Assembly: GCA_017859745.1 (NCBI GenBank)
Contig: JAFMML010000007.1
Location: forward strand, 1,742-43,268
Direction of reading: 5' to 3'
Length of the DNA: 41,527 nucleotides
From: Planctomycetota bacterium
GTDB lineage: Bacteria > Planctomycetota > Phycisphaerae > Phycisphaerales > SM1A02
The translations under genes and the position numbers were made by a program. Shown here in pieces: positions 24,098 to 31,932 of this stretch. The notes under the pieces are model-generated. The model was not told where the DNA came from, did not search any database, and was given only the letters and a program-made list of their open reading frames with translations. The number at the start of each line of letters is the position of its first letter. The stretch's first letter is position 1.

Positions 24098-24979
24098 TCA
24101 CGGACCGGGCGGCAGGAACTCGATGGATCGCGGCGCGTCGACGAGGCCGTGCTGCGCGACGAGTTCGAAGAACTTCGCCAGTCCCGCCCGAGCGTGTCCA
24201 TCGAAGTCGTAGCGGAGCATCCGATCGAGATAGAGCTCGGCGTCGAAACGCGGCCACCCGCGACCGATCGCATGGCGATGCACGATTCCGGGGATGCGGC
24301 TGCGATTGTGCCGCCTTTGGCGGTCGAGCAGCGCGGCCGCGGTGCGGACCCGCTTCCTCGCGGCGTCGTCGAGATCCGCGCGGCACATCCACGTGGCGAA
24401 CACGAACGGAAGTCCGAACGACTCGAGCCAGGCCTCGCCGAGATCGAGTTGATGGGGGTACTTCCGATGGTCCGGCGCATCGACGATGACCTTGTCGCCG
24501 ATCAGCAGGAGACTCTCGGGGGAATCTCCGGAGTCCGGCGATCGCGCGTCGTAGGGCACGAGTTCGACCGCAACCCCGTAACGCTCGCGAAGGAGCACCG
24601 AGAGCAGTTTCACCGAGGTGTGGCTGTCGGTGTCCGCGTGCACGCGACGCACCCGGGCGGCCGGCACCCGGCTGTAGAGGCGAACCGTCATCGTGGCGCC
24701 GTGGCAGCCGAGCATGCCCACCGGCACGATGGCCAGCGGCACCGGACTCGCCAGATAGTCGAACGCCGAGCAGAGCGCCAGATCGGCTCGATGGTCGACG
24801 AGACGTCCGACGAGTTCGCTCGGCACGGCATGATCGAGTTCCAGACCCTCGCAGGCCTCGAGCCCCGCGATCAGAGGCAGCGTGTTGAGGTAGCTGACGA
24901 CGCCGAGGCGACACGGCGTCGGTCGCCGCCCGGCCTCGGCGGAGGTCGGCGAAGGAGAGATCGCGGCGTTCGGAGTCAT
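24098..24979 (-). CDS. mqnA: Chorismate dehydratase MqnA (futalosine menaquinone pathway)
   Basis: The 293-residue product has the family opening RLGVVSYLNTLPLIAGL, then VPSELVGRLVDHRADLALC, PVGMLGCHGATMTVRLYS, SHTSVKLLSVLLRERY, LLIGDKVIV and YPHQLDLGEAWLESFGLPFVFATW. MqnA dehydrates chorismate to 3-[(1-carboxyvinyl)oxy]benzoate, the first step of the futalosine route. It is cytosolic and adopts a periplasmic-binding-protein-like fold. The N-terminal 23 residues are a polar extension. ATG 24979 overlaps the TGA of the polyketide synthase gene (ATGA). No mqnB, mqnC, mqnD or mqnE lies in the window, so this copy sits apart from the rest of its pathway. Confidence 0.93.
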   Translation of the reverse strand: MTPNAAISPSPTSAEAGRRPTPCRLGVVSYLNTLPLIAGLEACEGLELDHAVPSELVGRLVDHRADLALCSAFDYLASPVPLAIVPVGMLGCHGATMTVRLYSRVPAARVRRVHADTDSHTSVKLLSVLLRERYGVAVELVPYDARSPDSGDSPESLLLIGDKVIVDAPDHRKYPHQLDLGEAWLESFGLPFVFATWMCRADLDDAARKRVRTAAALLDRQRRHNRSRIPGIVHRHAIGRGWPRFDAELYLDRMLRYDFDGHARAGLAKFFELVAQHGLVDAPRSIEFLPPGP

Positions 24980-26133
24980 CGGCGGATCGTAGGTCCGTCG
25001 GGCCGGGACGCATCGAGGTCGATCGCGTCGACGGTGAGTCCGGGCCCGAAGGCCAACGCCTCGAACGGCCCGGCCAGACCGGAACGCAGCGCTCGTTCGA
25101 GAACGAAGAGGATGGTCGCCGAGGACATGTTGCCGCACTCGGCAAGCACCTCCCGCGAGAGGTCGCCGCCCCGGCGGTCGAGTCGTCGCCCGAGCGCGGT
25201 CTCGGCGACCGCGCGATCGACGGCCTCGAGGATGCCTGGTCCGCCGGGATGGACCAGCAGGGTGCTCGGTGTCGGCGTGGCCGCGGCCAGGAAGGCTCCG
25301 ATCTCGCGTTCGATCGCTCGTGGCACCTCCCGGGACAGCGTCATCGCGAAGCCCTGCTCGGTCAGTCGCCAACCCATCTCGGCGCTGGTTCCCGGAAGGG
25401 TCAGGCACCGGCCGCGACCAAGCGTGTGGTTCGCCGGGCCGGAGTCGGATCGAGGTTCGCTTCTCACCCGATCGCCACCCACGACGACGGCCGCGGCGCC
25501 GTCGGCGAAGAGCGCCGATGCCACGAGGTTCTGCGGATCGAGATCGCGTCGAAGGTGCAGCGAGCACAGTTCCACGCAGACCGCCAGCACCACCGCGTGC
25601 TGGTCGCCGCGGGCGAGCCCCGACGCGGTTCGCAGGGCGGCGATGCCACCGAAGCAGCCCATGAACGCCAGCTGCAGTTGCCGCACACCTCGATCGAGAC
25701 CCAGACCTTCCGCAGCGACGAGTCCGGTGCCCAGGCCAGGCGCCGCCAGGCCGGTGCAGGTGACCACCACGAGGTCGGTCACTCGCGACGCCGACACGCC
25801 CGCGGACTCGAGCGCTTGCGCACAGGCGCGCTCGGCGAGAGGCGGCGCCAGTCGTTCGAACAGCGTCATGCGGGCCGACGTCGCCAGATCCATCAGACGA
25901 TCCGGGTCTGTGGCGATCGCCCGGGTCGACACGCCGCTGCGTTCGACGATGCGACGCCAGCGGGCCAGTTCCGCGCCCGCGAGTCCCCACTGCCGTTCCT
26001 GCAGGGCTGCCAGTTCGGACTGCGCCCAGAGCCGTTCGGGCCGAGCGGTTCCGAGACCGAGCAGACGCGCCCGTCCGGACGTGTCGCGATGGGGCGCCCG
26101 ATCCGGGAGGAGTTCGACGACGGTGCGGCTCAT
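24976..26133 (-). CDS. Type III polyketide synthase (chalcone/stilbene synthase family)
   Basis: The 385-residue product has normal family length. The catalytic triad is intact: C160 in LAFMGCFGG, H295 in LLVHPGGPGIL and N335 in ECGNMSSATI. Other conserved blocks are RLLGLGTARP, VERSGVSTRAI, LVVVTCTGLAAPGL and ALFADGAAAVVVGG. Type III PKSs condense acyl-CoA starters with malonyl-CoA to pyrones or resorcinols; the starter is not predictable by eye. It overlaps the FAD oxidoreductase gene upstream and mqnA downstream by four bases each. FAD-dependent oxidoreductases frequently neighbour bacterial type III PKS genes. A UbiA or methyltransferase gene is absent here. Confidence 0.95.
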   Translation of the reverse strand: MSRTVVELLPDRAPHRDTSGRARLLGLGTARPERLWAQSELAALQERQWGLAGAELARWRRIVERSGVSTRAIATDPDRLMDLATSARMTLFERLAPPLAERACAQALESAGVSASRVTDLVVVTCTGLAAPGLGTGLVAAEGLGLDRGVRQLQLAFMGCFGGIAALRTASGLARGDQHAVVLAVCVELCSLHLRRDLDPQNLVASALFADGAAAVVVGGDRVRSEPRSDSGPANHTLGRGRCLTLPGTSAEMGWRLTEQGFAMTLSREVPRAIEREIGAFLAAATPTPSTLLVHPGGPGILEAVDRAVAETALGRRLDRRGGDLSREVLAECGNMSSATILFVLERALRSGLAGPFEALAFGPGLTVDAIDLDASRPDGPTIRR

Positions 26134-27395
26134 GCCCGCACCAGTCCCGACGCCACCCGACGGCCGAGGGAGTGCGCGGCCGCGTCGGCAAGCGGCAGGC
26201 GGTCGGCGAACCGCCATGCCGAGGCGACGAGAGCGGGCCGATCGAGAAGCGCCGCCAGTCGACGACAGGTCCGCTGGCGGGTGGCGATCGCGCGTCGGTG
26301 CCGCTCCACGTACTCCGCGAGGCCCGCGTCCCCGAGGCCGCGTCGCTCGATGGAACTCACCAGCAACGCGGCACCTTCGATCGCCCACGCCATCCCCTCG
26401 CCGGTGAACGGCTCGACGTATCCGGCGGCGTCGCCGACGAGCGCCACACCGAGACCGGCGATCCGGCGCGGGTGCCAAGGCAACGGCCCGCACGCGGTCA
26501 GACGATCGAGAATCGGCGTCTCCGAGAGCCCCAGCACCTCGGCGACGAACTTCTCGGGCCGGCGGGTGGCGACTTCGGGTCCGACGAGACCGGCGAGGTG
26601 GATGGTGCCGTCCCGTTCGCGAACGAGTCCCAGGTAGCCACCACCGACCGAACGCATGTGGATGCAGCCGGAACCAACGGTTCGGGAGATCGCTTCGGGC
26701 GGCGAGCGAAGCGCGGCCGAGAAGCCGAACTTGCGACCGGCCCGCGTCCGGTCCGCGCCCAGCGTGGATCGCGCCACGCCGCTTCCAAGGCCATCCGCGC
26801 CGACGACGAGTCGCGCCTCGATCCGATGGCGTTGTCCGCGGCCGTCGTCGAGCCGCACCTCCCTGAACCCGCCGTGCCGGGAACCGACCTGGGCGGCGAC
26901 GCCCCGAAGCGGCACGGCGCCTGCCGCCACCGCGGCCTGCCAGAGTCGATCGTCGAACGCCTCCCTGCGGACGACCCAGCCCGGCCGCGATCCATCCAAC
27001 GCCACCGTTCGGGGGCGCAGCGCCGGGGCCGACTCGAGGGCCGATCGATCCTTCTTCGCTGCGTGTCGCTCGAACCGCCACTCGAACCGCCACTCGAACC
27101 GATCGGTGCGGCCGATCGACAATGCATCGATCTCCTCGAGCAGGCCGAACCGCTCGAGCAACCCCGCCACCCGAGGATTCAGGCACTGCCCGCAGCACTT
27201 GGATCGCATCGGCGGCGCGTGCTCGCAGATCAGCACCTGAAGACCGAGGCGGGCGAGGCCCAACGCCGCGATGCTCCCCGCAGGACCGCCGCCGACCACG
27301 ACCACATCGACCGACGATGCGCCTCCCGACGGATCGGACGTCCACAGGTCGCCAAGGGGCTCGTTGGCGGACGCGGCTTCGTCGGTGAACTTCAT
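26130..27395 (-). CDS. FAD-dependent oxidoreductase (geranylgeranyl-reductase-like) of the type III PKS operon
   Basis: The 421-residue product has an N-terminal FAD-binding Rossmann motif VVVGGGPAGSIAALGLARLG at about 31-50, then ICEHAPPMRSKCCGQCLNPR, RREAFDDRLWQAA, VVGADGLGSGVAR and the second FAD motif VALVGDAAGYVEPFTGEGM. The architecture is that of the geranylgeranyl reductase / aromatic-ring hydroxylase-like flavoproteins that accompany type III PKSs. It probably reduces or oxidises the polyketide product. It has an unusual Cys group (KCCGQC) after the first FAD region, and an in-frame 12-base tandem repeat giving FEWRFEWRFE near residue 100. TATCCT seven bases before the ATG marks a likely operon promoter. 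Confidence 0.9.
   Translation of the reverse strand: MKFTDEAASANEPLGDLWTSDPSGGASSVDVVVVGGGPAGSIAALGLARLGLQVLICEHAPPMRSKCCGQCLNPRVAGLLERFGLLEEIDALSIGRTDRFEWRFEWRFERHAAKKDRSALESAPALRPRTVALDGSRPGWVVRREAFDDRLWQAAVAAGAVPLRGVAAQVGSRHGGFREVRLDDGRGQRHRIEARLVVGADGLGSGVARSTLGADRTRAGRKFGFSAALRSPPEAISRTVGSGCIHMRSVGGGYLGLVRERDGTIHLAGLVGPEVATRRPEKFVAEVLGLSETPILDRLTACGPLPWHPRRIAGLGVALVGDAAGYVEPFTGEGMAWAIEGAALLVSSIERRGLGDAGLAEYVERHRRAIATRQRTCRRLAALLDRPALVASAWRFADRLPLADAAAHSLGRRVASGLVRA
27069..27100 (-). repeat. 12-bp in-frame tandem repeat in the FAD oxidoreductase gene
   Basis: The unit CTCGAACCGCCA (plus strand) recurs about 2.7 times, encoding FEWR-FEWR-FE. The phase is preserved, so copy-number change would alter protein length by four residues per unit without a frameshift. 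Confidence 0.8.
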
Positions 27396-27402
27396 CGGGT
27401 CG

Positions 27403-27408
27403 AGGATA
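27403..27408 (-). promoter_or_regulatory. Putative -10 element TATCCT of the FAD-PKS-mqnA operon
   Basis: TATCCT on the minus strand ends seven bases before ATG 27395, in the 75-base gap after alanine racemase. It implies that the operon can be transcribed independently of alr. Confidence 0.45.
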
Positions 27409-27470
27409 GACCGATGGAGCGGTGGCGCCGAAGGAATCGGCGCTCCCCCGACGACGTGGCGAAGGGTCGC

Positions 27471-28748
27471 CTACGAGCGATTCGACGCCGTCGCAGTGCG
27501 GAGCGGCATGGCTGCGGCGGTCTCGATCTCGCACCCCGTGACCGATTCGGCGGAACCCGACGACTGCATCCCCACGACATGCACCCGAGGAATGCGCGCA
27601 TCGAGGCGGCAGAGGAGTTCGTGCGAGAGCAGTCCCGCCCGCTCCGCCACCGTCGGCAGGTAGTTCGGTCGCTCCGGGTCGGTGCCGAGCAGTTCCACGT
27701 CGGCCCCACGCAGCAGATCGGGCGACGCCCCTTCGGGCAGCAGATCGGTGAGATCCACGACGATCTGATCCATGCTGACGGCGCCGATCACCGCCGCGGT
27801 TCCCTCGCGATCGCGGCGACCGGTCTGCGTGCGCACCACGACCTCGAGCGAGGCGCCGTGGCGGGTGGTCGGAAATCCATCGGCGTAGCCCACCGGAACG
27901 AGTCCGATCGTCGAGGGCCGAGCCGCGGTCCAGGTCGAGCCGTACCCGACGCCCGCCCCGGTCGGCACACGCTTCACATGGACGACCTCGCTCGACCACG
28001 TGACCGCGGCACGAAGCGACGTCGCCGCGTCGAGTCGTTCGGCGTCCTCGAGGTCGCCGAGTCCGTAGCCGGCCCACGCCAGGCCGAAGCGGACCATGTC
28101 GCGATGGGACGATCGCTCGCGAAGCAGCGCGTGGGTGCTGGCGGCGTGAACGAGACAGGTCTCCGGCAGGCGATGGGACTCCAGCACCGAGTCGAGACGC
28201 TCGAGCTGCGCCCGCATCGAAACCGGGTCGTGACGCGCGTCGGAGAAGTGCGTCATCACGCCCGCGAGGCGAAGCGACCTCGATCGAAGCACCATTTCAA
28301 GCACGACGCCCGCGGCCGCGGCATCGACACCACCGCGTCGCAGTCCGGTATCGACCTCGACGTGGACGGGAATCCGCAGCCCGAGGCGATCCGCCGATCG
28401 GGCCAGGGACTTCGCCTGGACGGCATCGTGGACGGTCAGATGCACGCCGCCGCCGAGGAGCGCCCGATACAGCTCGTCGCCACGCGAGAGCCCGTCGACG
28501 GGCATCAGGACCAGGGAGGGCGCCGACACCCGGTGCTCGAGCAGTTCGACCGCCTGAACCGGCGAATAGACCGCCAGCAGATGCGAGGCCGGGGCGAGTC
28601 GGCGGGCGATGCGGCGGGCCCCGAGGCCGTAGGCGTCCGCCTTGACGATCGGGCAGAGGCGGCAGGCCGGACCCACGAGCCGGCGTACCGCCTGGATGTT
28701 CGCGTCGATCGAGGCCAGATCGATTCGAATGACGCTCGTGGGACGCAT
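27471..28748 (-). CDS. alr: Alanine racemase
   Basis: The 425-residue product is somewhat longer than typical (about 360-390). The PLP lysine is K36 in VKADAYGLG; the second catalytic base is Y269 in GVGYGSTW. Other signature blocks are VHVEVDTGLRRGG, GVMTHFSDA, RFGLAWAGYGL, VGYADGFP and VSMDQIVVDLTDL. It makes D-alanine for peptidoglycan, consistent with MurA in the same window. ATG 28748 gives the conserved RIDLASIDANI start; an upstream ATG adds a Pro-rich stretch without homology. The C-terminal 35 residues or so (SSGSAESVTGCEIE...) are an extra tail of unknown use. Confidence 0.95.
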   Translation of the reverse strand: MRPTSVIRIDLASIDANIQAVRRLVGPACRLCPIVKADAYGLGARRIARRLAPASHLLAVYSPVQAVELLEHRVSAPSLVLMPVDGLSRGDELYRALLGGGVHLTVHDAVQAKSLARSADRLGLRIPVHVEVDTGLRRGGVDAAAAGVVLEMVLRSRSLRLAGVMTHFSDARHDPVSMRAQLERLDSVLESHRLPETCLVHAASTHALLRERSSHRDMVRFGLAWAGYGLGDLEDAERLDAATSLRAAVTWSSEVVHVKRVPTGAGVGYGSTWTAARPSTIGLVPVGYADGFPTTRHGASLEVVVRTQTGRRDREGTAAVIGAVSMDQIVVDLTDLLPEGASPDLLRGADVELLGTDPERPNYLPTVAERAGLLSHELLCRLDARIPRVHVVGMQSSGSAESVTGCEIETAAAMPLRTATASNRS

Positions 28749-29315
28749 GGATTCGTGGGTGTTCTCGAGGGAGCCGGGTGGCTGATCGGCGAGCGCCGGT
28801 CCTCGCCACCACGGCGGCGGAACGCATGCCGCCATCCGAACGGCACGGTATCGAGTTGTATCGGCGCGTGGGCGTCCCTACCATCATGCCGTCGGGAGCG
28901 ACCGCGGGCGGACCGATCCGCCGCCGTCGCCCCCACCGCGATCGGAACTCCGATCCGGCTCGCTCTCTTCCAGATGCCCCGCCTCGTCGCCCGAACTCCG
29001 GGCGGTCGAATGCATGGGTTCGGCGAGACCGACCGGTCGAGTCGAAGGAAGTCCGGTTCGCGATGCGGCCCACTCCGGGTCGCAGCATGTCTCCGGGATC
29101 GGCTTCGCCCAATCGCCCTCAGGAATCGCGCGGTTCGTGATCCAGATCCACTCGGAAGGTCCGACGCGTCCGTCGAGTTCGACGACAACGGCGACCCCCG
29201 AACGCCCGAGGCGACGACGCCCCTCCCCCACGGCGATTCCCGAAACCCCCGAATCGGCACGCACCTCGCGAGTCGGTTCACCCGGACGCGGCTCCGGCCG
29301 ACGGACCCCCTGCAG
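28749..29315. other. 567-bp divergent interval between alr and the DEAD-box helicase gene
   Basis: This is the longest stretch without a confident gene. It holds a low-confidence minus-strand reading frame (28884-29264, listed separately) and should contain the alr and helicase promoters. TACAAC about 100 bases upstream of alr is a weak -10 candidate. I see no tRNA, riboswitch, terminator or mobile-element remnant. Confidence 0.5.
28884..29264 (-). CDS. Possible small hypothetical protein
   Basis: A 126-codon frame from GTG 29264 contains a segment with unusually protein-like composition: VAVVVELDGRVGPSEWIWIT, then NRAIPEGDWAKPIPETCCDP. Neighbouring shadow frames in the window are dominated by Arg, Pro and Ser instead. 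Third-position GC in this segment is lower than in the surrounding real genes (about 70% by hand count), which weakens the call. The C-terminal 40 residues are low-complexity. No domain is recognised and no Shine-Dalgarno or TANNNT is seen before the start. Confidence 0.3.
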   Translation of the reverse strand: MRADSGVSGIAVGEGRRRLGRSGVAVVVELDGRVGPSEWIWITNRAIPEGDWAKPIPETCCDPEWAASRTGLPSTRPVGLAEPMHSTARSSGDEAGHLEESEPDRSSDRGGGDGGGSVRPRSLPTA

Positions 29316-30749
29316 ATGAGCAACACACCAGACGCCCCCACCAACCCCAAGGTCGATCCCTCGGCCGATGCTCCCGTCGATCCCCAGGTCGATCCACGCG
29401 ATCGCGACGACATCTTCGATCGCGAGCAGACCTTCGCCCAACTCGGTCTCGCCGAGCCGCTCGCACGAGCGGTCCGCGAGATGGAGTTCATCCACCCCAC
29501 CCGCATCCAGGCCCAGTTGATCCCGGTCGCGCTCCAGGGCGGAGACGTGCTTGGCCAGGCCAAGACCGGCACCGGCAAGACCGCGGCGTTCGGCCTTCCG
29601 TTGATCCACCGGCTCGTCGGGGTGGAGGACGCCTTCGCGGCCCTCGTGCTCGTTCCCACGCGGGAACTCGCGATTCAGGTGACCCGCGAGATCCGCGAGT
29701 TCGCCAAGCACACGAGTCTGCAGACCGTCGCGATCTACGGAGGCCAGCCGATCCGGGCCCAGGCGACCAAGCTCGAGAAGAGGCCCTCGATCGTCGTCGG
29801 CACCCCCGGACGGGTCATGGACATGAACGGCCGCGGCCTGCTGCCCTACGACAACATCCGCATCGCGGTGCTCGACGAGGTCGATCGGATGCTCGACATC
29901 GGCTTCCGCGACGACATCCGCCGGATCCTCGGCGCCCTCAAGAAGAAGCCGCAGACGATCTTCGTCTCCGCGACGATCTCGCCGGAGATCGAGAAGCTCG
30001 CCCGCAGCTACATGAAGAACCCGGACAAGATCGTCACCAAGGCGGCCAGCCTGACGGTCAACCAGGTCTCCCAGCACTACCTGCCGGTCGAGCCGTGGGA
30101 CAAGCGGCGTCTGCTGCTGCACCTGATCCGCAAGGAGGAGCCGGGTCTCACCGTGGTCTTCTGCCGCACCAAGCGCTCCGTGGACACGGTCGCGAAGTAC
30201 CTCTCCGACAAGGGCATCGACGCCCATCCGATCCACGGGGACATGTTCCAGACCAAGCGAAACCGGGTGATGGAGAAGCTCCGCTCGGGCAAGCTCGGCG
30301 TGCTGGTGGCCAGCGACCTCGCCTCGCGGGGGCTCGACGTCGACGACATCACCCATGTGGTCAACTACGACCTGCCCGACGATCCGGAGGTCTACATCCA
30401 CCGCATCGGTCGCACCGCCCGCGCGGGACGCTCCGGCGTCGCATGGAGCTTCGTCTGTCCAGATCAGGGCGAGCTGCTGACCTCGATCGAGATGCTCGCC
30501 AACATCGAGATCCCCCGACTGGAGTACCCCGACTTCGAGCCGGGCACCGTCCCCGCGGACGTCAGGGCGCAGCGGGAGCTCGACGAACAGCGGCGAGCCC
30601 AGCGGGCGGTCTCCCAGAACCGACACGCCGTGGCGGTGCCGGTGCCGACCGGCGCCGCCGCCGATCCCTCCCGGTATCCCGGCGGCATCGTTCCGATCCA
30701 GGCGCCGCAGAAGCGTCTCGGCGGACGCACCCGCACCCGACGCCGCTGA
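29316..30749 (+). CDS. DEAD-box ATP-dependent RNA helicase (RhlE/CshA-like, DEVD motif)
   Basis: The 477-residue product has an acidic, Pro/Asp-rich N-terminus of about 35 residues, then the helicase core in order: Q motif FAQLGLAEPL...HPTRIQAQ, Walker A AKTGTGKT, VPTRELAIQV, TPGRVMDM, motif II DEVD (near 187), SAT in FVSATISPE, ARGLD-type ASRGLDVDDI and HRIGRTARAG. The Asp-Glu-Val-Asp variant of motif II also occurs in other bacterial DEAD-box proteins. The basic C-terminal tail (QKRLGGRTRTRRR) probably binds RNA. It unwinds RNA in ribosome assembly or decay. PsuG and Rho genes follow on the same strand. Confidence 0.95.
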   Translation: MSNTPDAPTNPKVDPSADAPVDPQVDPRDRDDIFDREQTFAQLGLAEPLARAVREMEFIHPTRIQAQLIPVALQGGDVLGQAKTGTGKTAAFGLPLIHRLVGVEDAFAALVLVPTRELAIQVTREIREFAKHTSLQTVAIYGGQPIRAQATKLEKRPSIVVGTPGRVMDMNGRGLLPYDNIRIAVLDEVDRMLDIGFRDDIRRILGALKKKPQTIFVSATISPEIEKLARSYMKNPDKIVTKAASLTVNQVSQHYLPVEPWDKRRLLLHLIRKEEPGLTVVFCRTKRSVDTVAKYLSDKGIDAHPIHGDMFQTKRNRVMEKLRSGKLGVLVASDLASRGLDVDDITHVVNYDLPDDPEVYIHRIGRTARAGRSGVAWSFVCPDQGELLTSIEMLANIEIPRLEYPDFEPGTVPADVRAQRELDEQRRAQRAVSQNRHAVAVPVPTGAAADPSRYPGGIVPIQAPQKRLGGRTRTRRR

Positions 30750-30827
30750 TCGGTCGATCCGACGCTTCGACCACCTCCGAACCGGACTCCCCGCACCGTC
30801 GAGACCAGGTCCGCTCGACCGCCACGA

Positions 30828-31916
30828 ATGCAGACGCCCGAGATGAACTTCCCCCACCTGGATTCCGGATCGGAGCGGGCCATCGCGGTCGGCGACGAGG
30901 TTCGCTCGGCGATCGAGGACGGACGCGGCGTGGTGGCGCTCGAGACCGCGGTGCTGACCCACGGCCTCCCGAGGCGGGAGTGGGTCGATCCGCCCTTCGG
31001 CCCATGGCTCGCGTCTTCGAAGGGTCTCGGTGTCGAACGCGGCTGGGCCGGCGACCTTCCCATGAATCTCGCCACGGTTCGCGCGATGGCCGACGCGGTT
31101 CGGGCCCGTGGTGCGGTGCCCGCGGTCGTCGGCATGATCGAGGGCGTTCTGCATGTGGGACTCGATGAAGACCACCTGCACCGCCTCGCGACGATCGACG
31201 ATCCGGTCAAGCTTTCGGCGCGGGATCTGGGACTTGCCGCGGCTCGGCGCGCCGACGGCGGCACCACGGTCGCGGGCACGCTGGCCGCGTGCGGATGCCT
31301 CGCGGGCCGAGACGGCGTCGGGGCGCCGAAGGTGATGGCGACCGGTGGAATCGGCGGTGCCCATCGCGGATGGGCCGCCTCGGCGGACGTCTCTGCGGAC
31401 CTCGGGCTGCTCGGGCGGACGCCGGTGTGCCTGGTCTCGAGCGGTGCGAAGTCGATCCTCGACCTGCACGCCACCGCGGAGATGCTCGACACCCTGGCGG
31501 TCCCGGTGGTGGGCCATGGAACCGACCACTGGCCGCGCTTCATCTCGCCGCCCGACCTCACCCTTCCCTGCAGCCATCGCCTCGACGACGTTGCGGCGAT
31601 CGCGGCAGCGGCATCCCTTCACTGGGGCCCGATGCGGCAGCGATCGGCGATGCTGGTTCTCAATCCCGCCCCCGAGCGGTTCGCGCTGCCGGAGGCGTTC
31701 GAGTTCGATCGTCTGGTCGACAGCGAAATCGCGGCGTCCTCCGCCGCCGGCCGACGAGGTGCCGAGGTGACGCCGGACCTTCTCGAACGGCTCGTCGAGC
31801 GGACCGGTGGAAGAAGTCTCCTTGCCAACGTCGCGCTGCTTCTCTCGAACGCCGCCCTTGCCGCCGACATCGCCCTGGCGATCTCGAACCGCACGCCCAC
31901 CGCCGTCGCGACCTGA
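30828..31916 (+). CDS. psuG: Pseudouridine-5'-phosphate glycosidase
   Basis: The 362-residue product shows the family blocks VVALETAVLTHGLPR, AVPAVVGMIEGVLHVGL, DDPVKLSARDLGLAAA, GGTTVAGTLAACG, KVMATGGIGGAHRGW, VSSGAKSILDLHAT and LLLSNAALAADIALA. The enzyme reversibly cleaves pseudouridine 5'-phosphate to uracil and ribose 5-phosphate. Salvage normally needs the kinase PsuK; none is visible here. The start could be ATG 30828 or ATG 30843. It lies 16 bases before rho and 78 bases after the helicase gene, so an RNA-turnover transcription unit is plausible. Confidence 0.94.
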   Translation: MQTPEMNFPHLDSGSERAIAVGDEVRSAIEDGRGVVALETAVLTHGLPRREWVDPPFGPWLASSKGLGVERGWAGDLPMNLATVRAMADAVRARGAVPAVVGMIEGVLHVGLDEDHLHRLATIDDPVKLSARDLGLAAARRADGGTTVAGTLAACGCLAGRDGVGAPKVMATGGIGGAHRGWAASADVSADLGLLGRTPVCLVSSGAKSILDLHATAEMLDTLAVPVVGHGTDHWPRFISPPDLTLPCSHRLDDVAAIAAAASLHWGPMRQRSAMLVLNPAPERFALPEAFEFDRLVDSEIAASSAAGRRGAEVTPDLLERLVERTGGRSLLANVALLLSNAALAADIALAISNRTPTAVAT

Positions 31917-31932
31917 TTTCCCGCCTCTTCGC

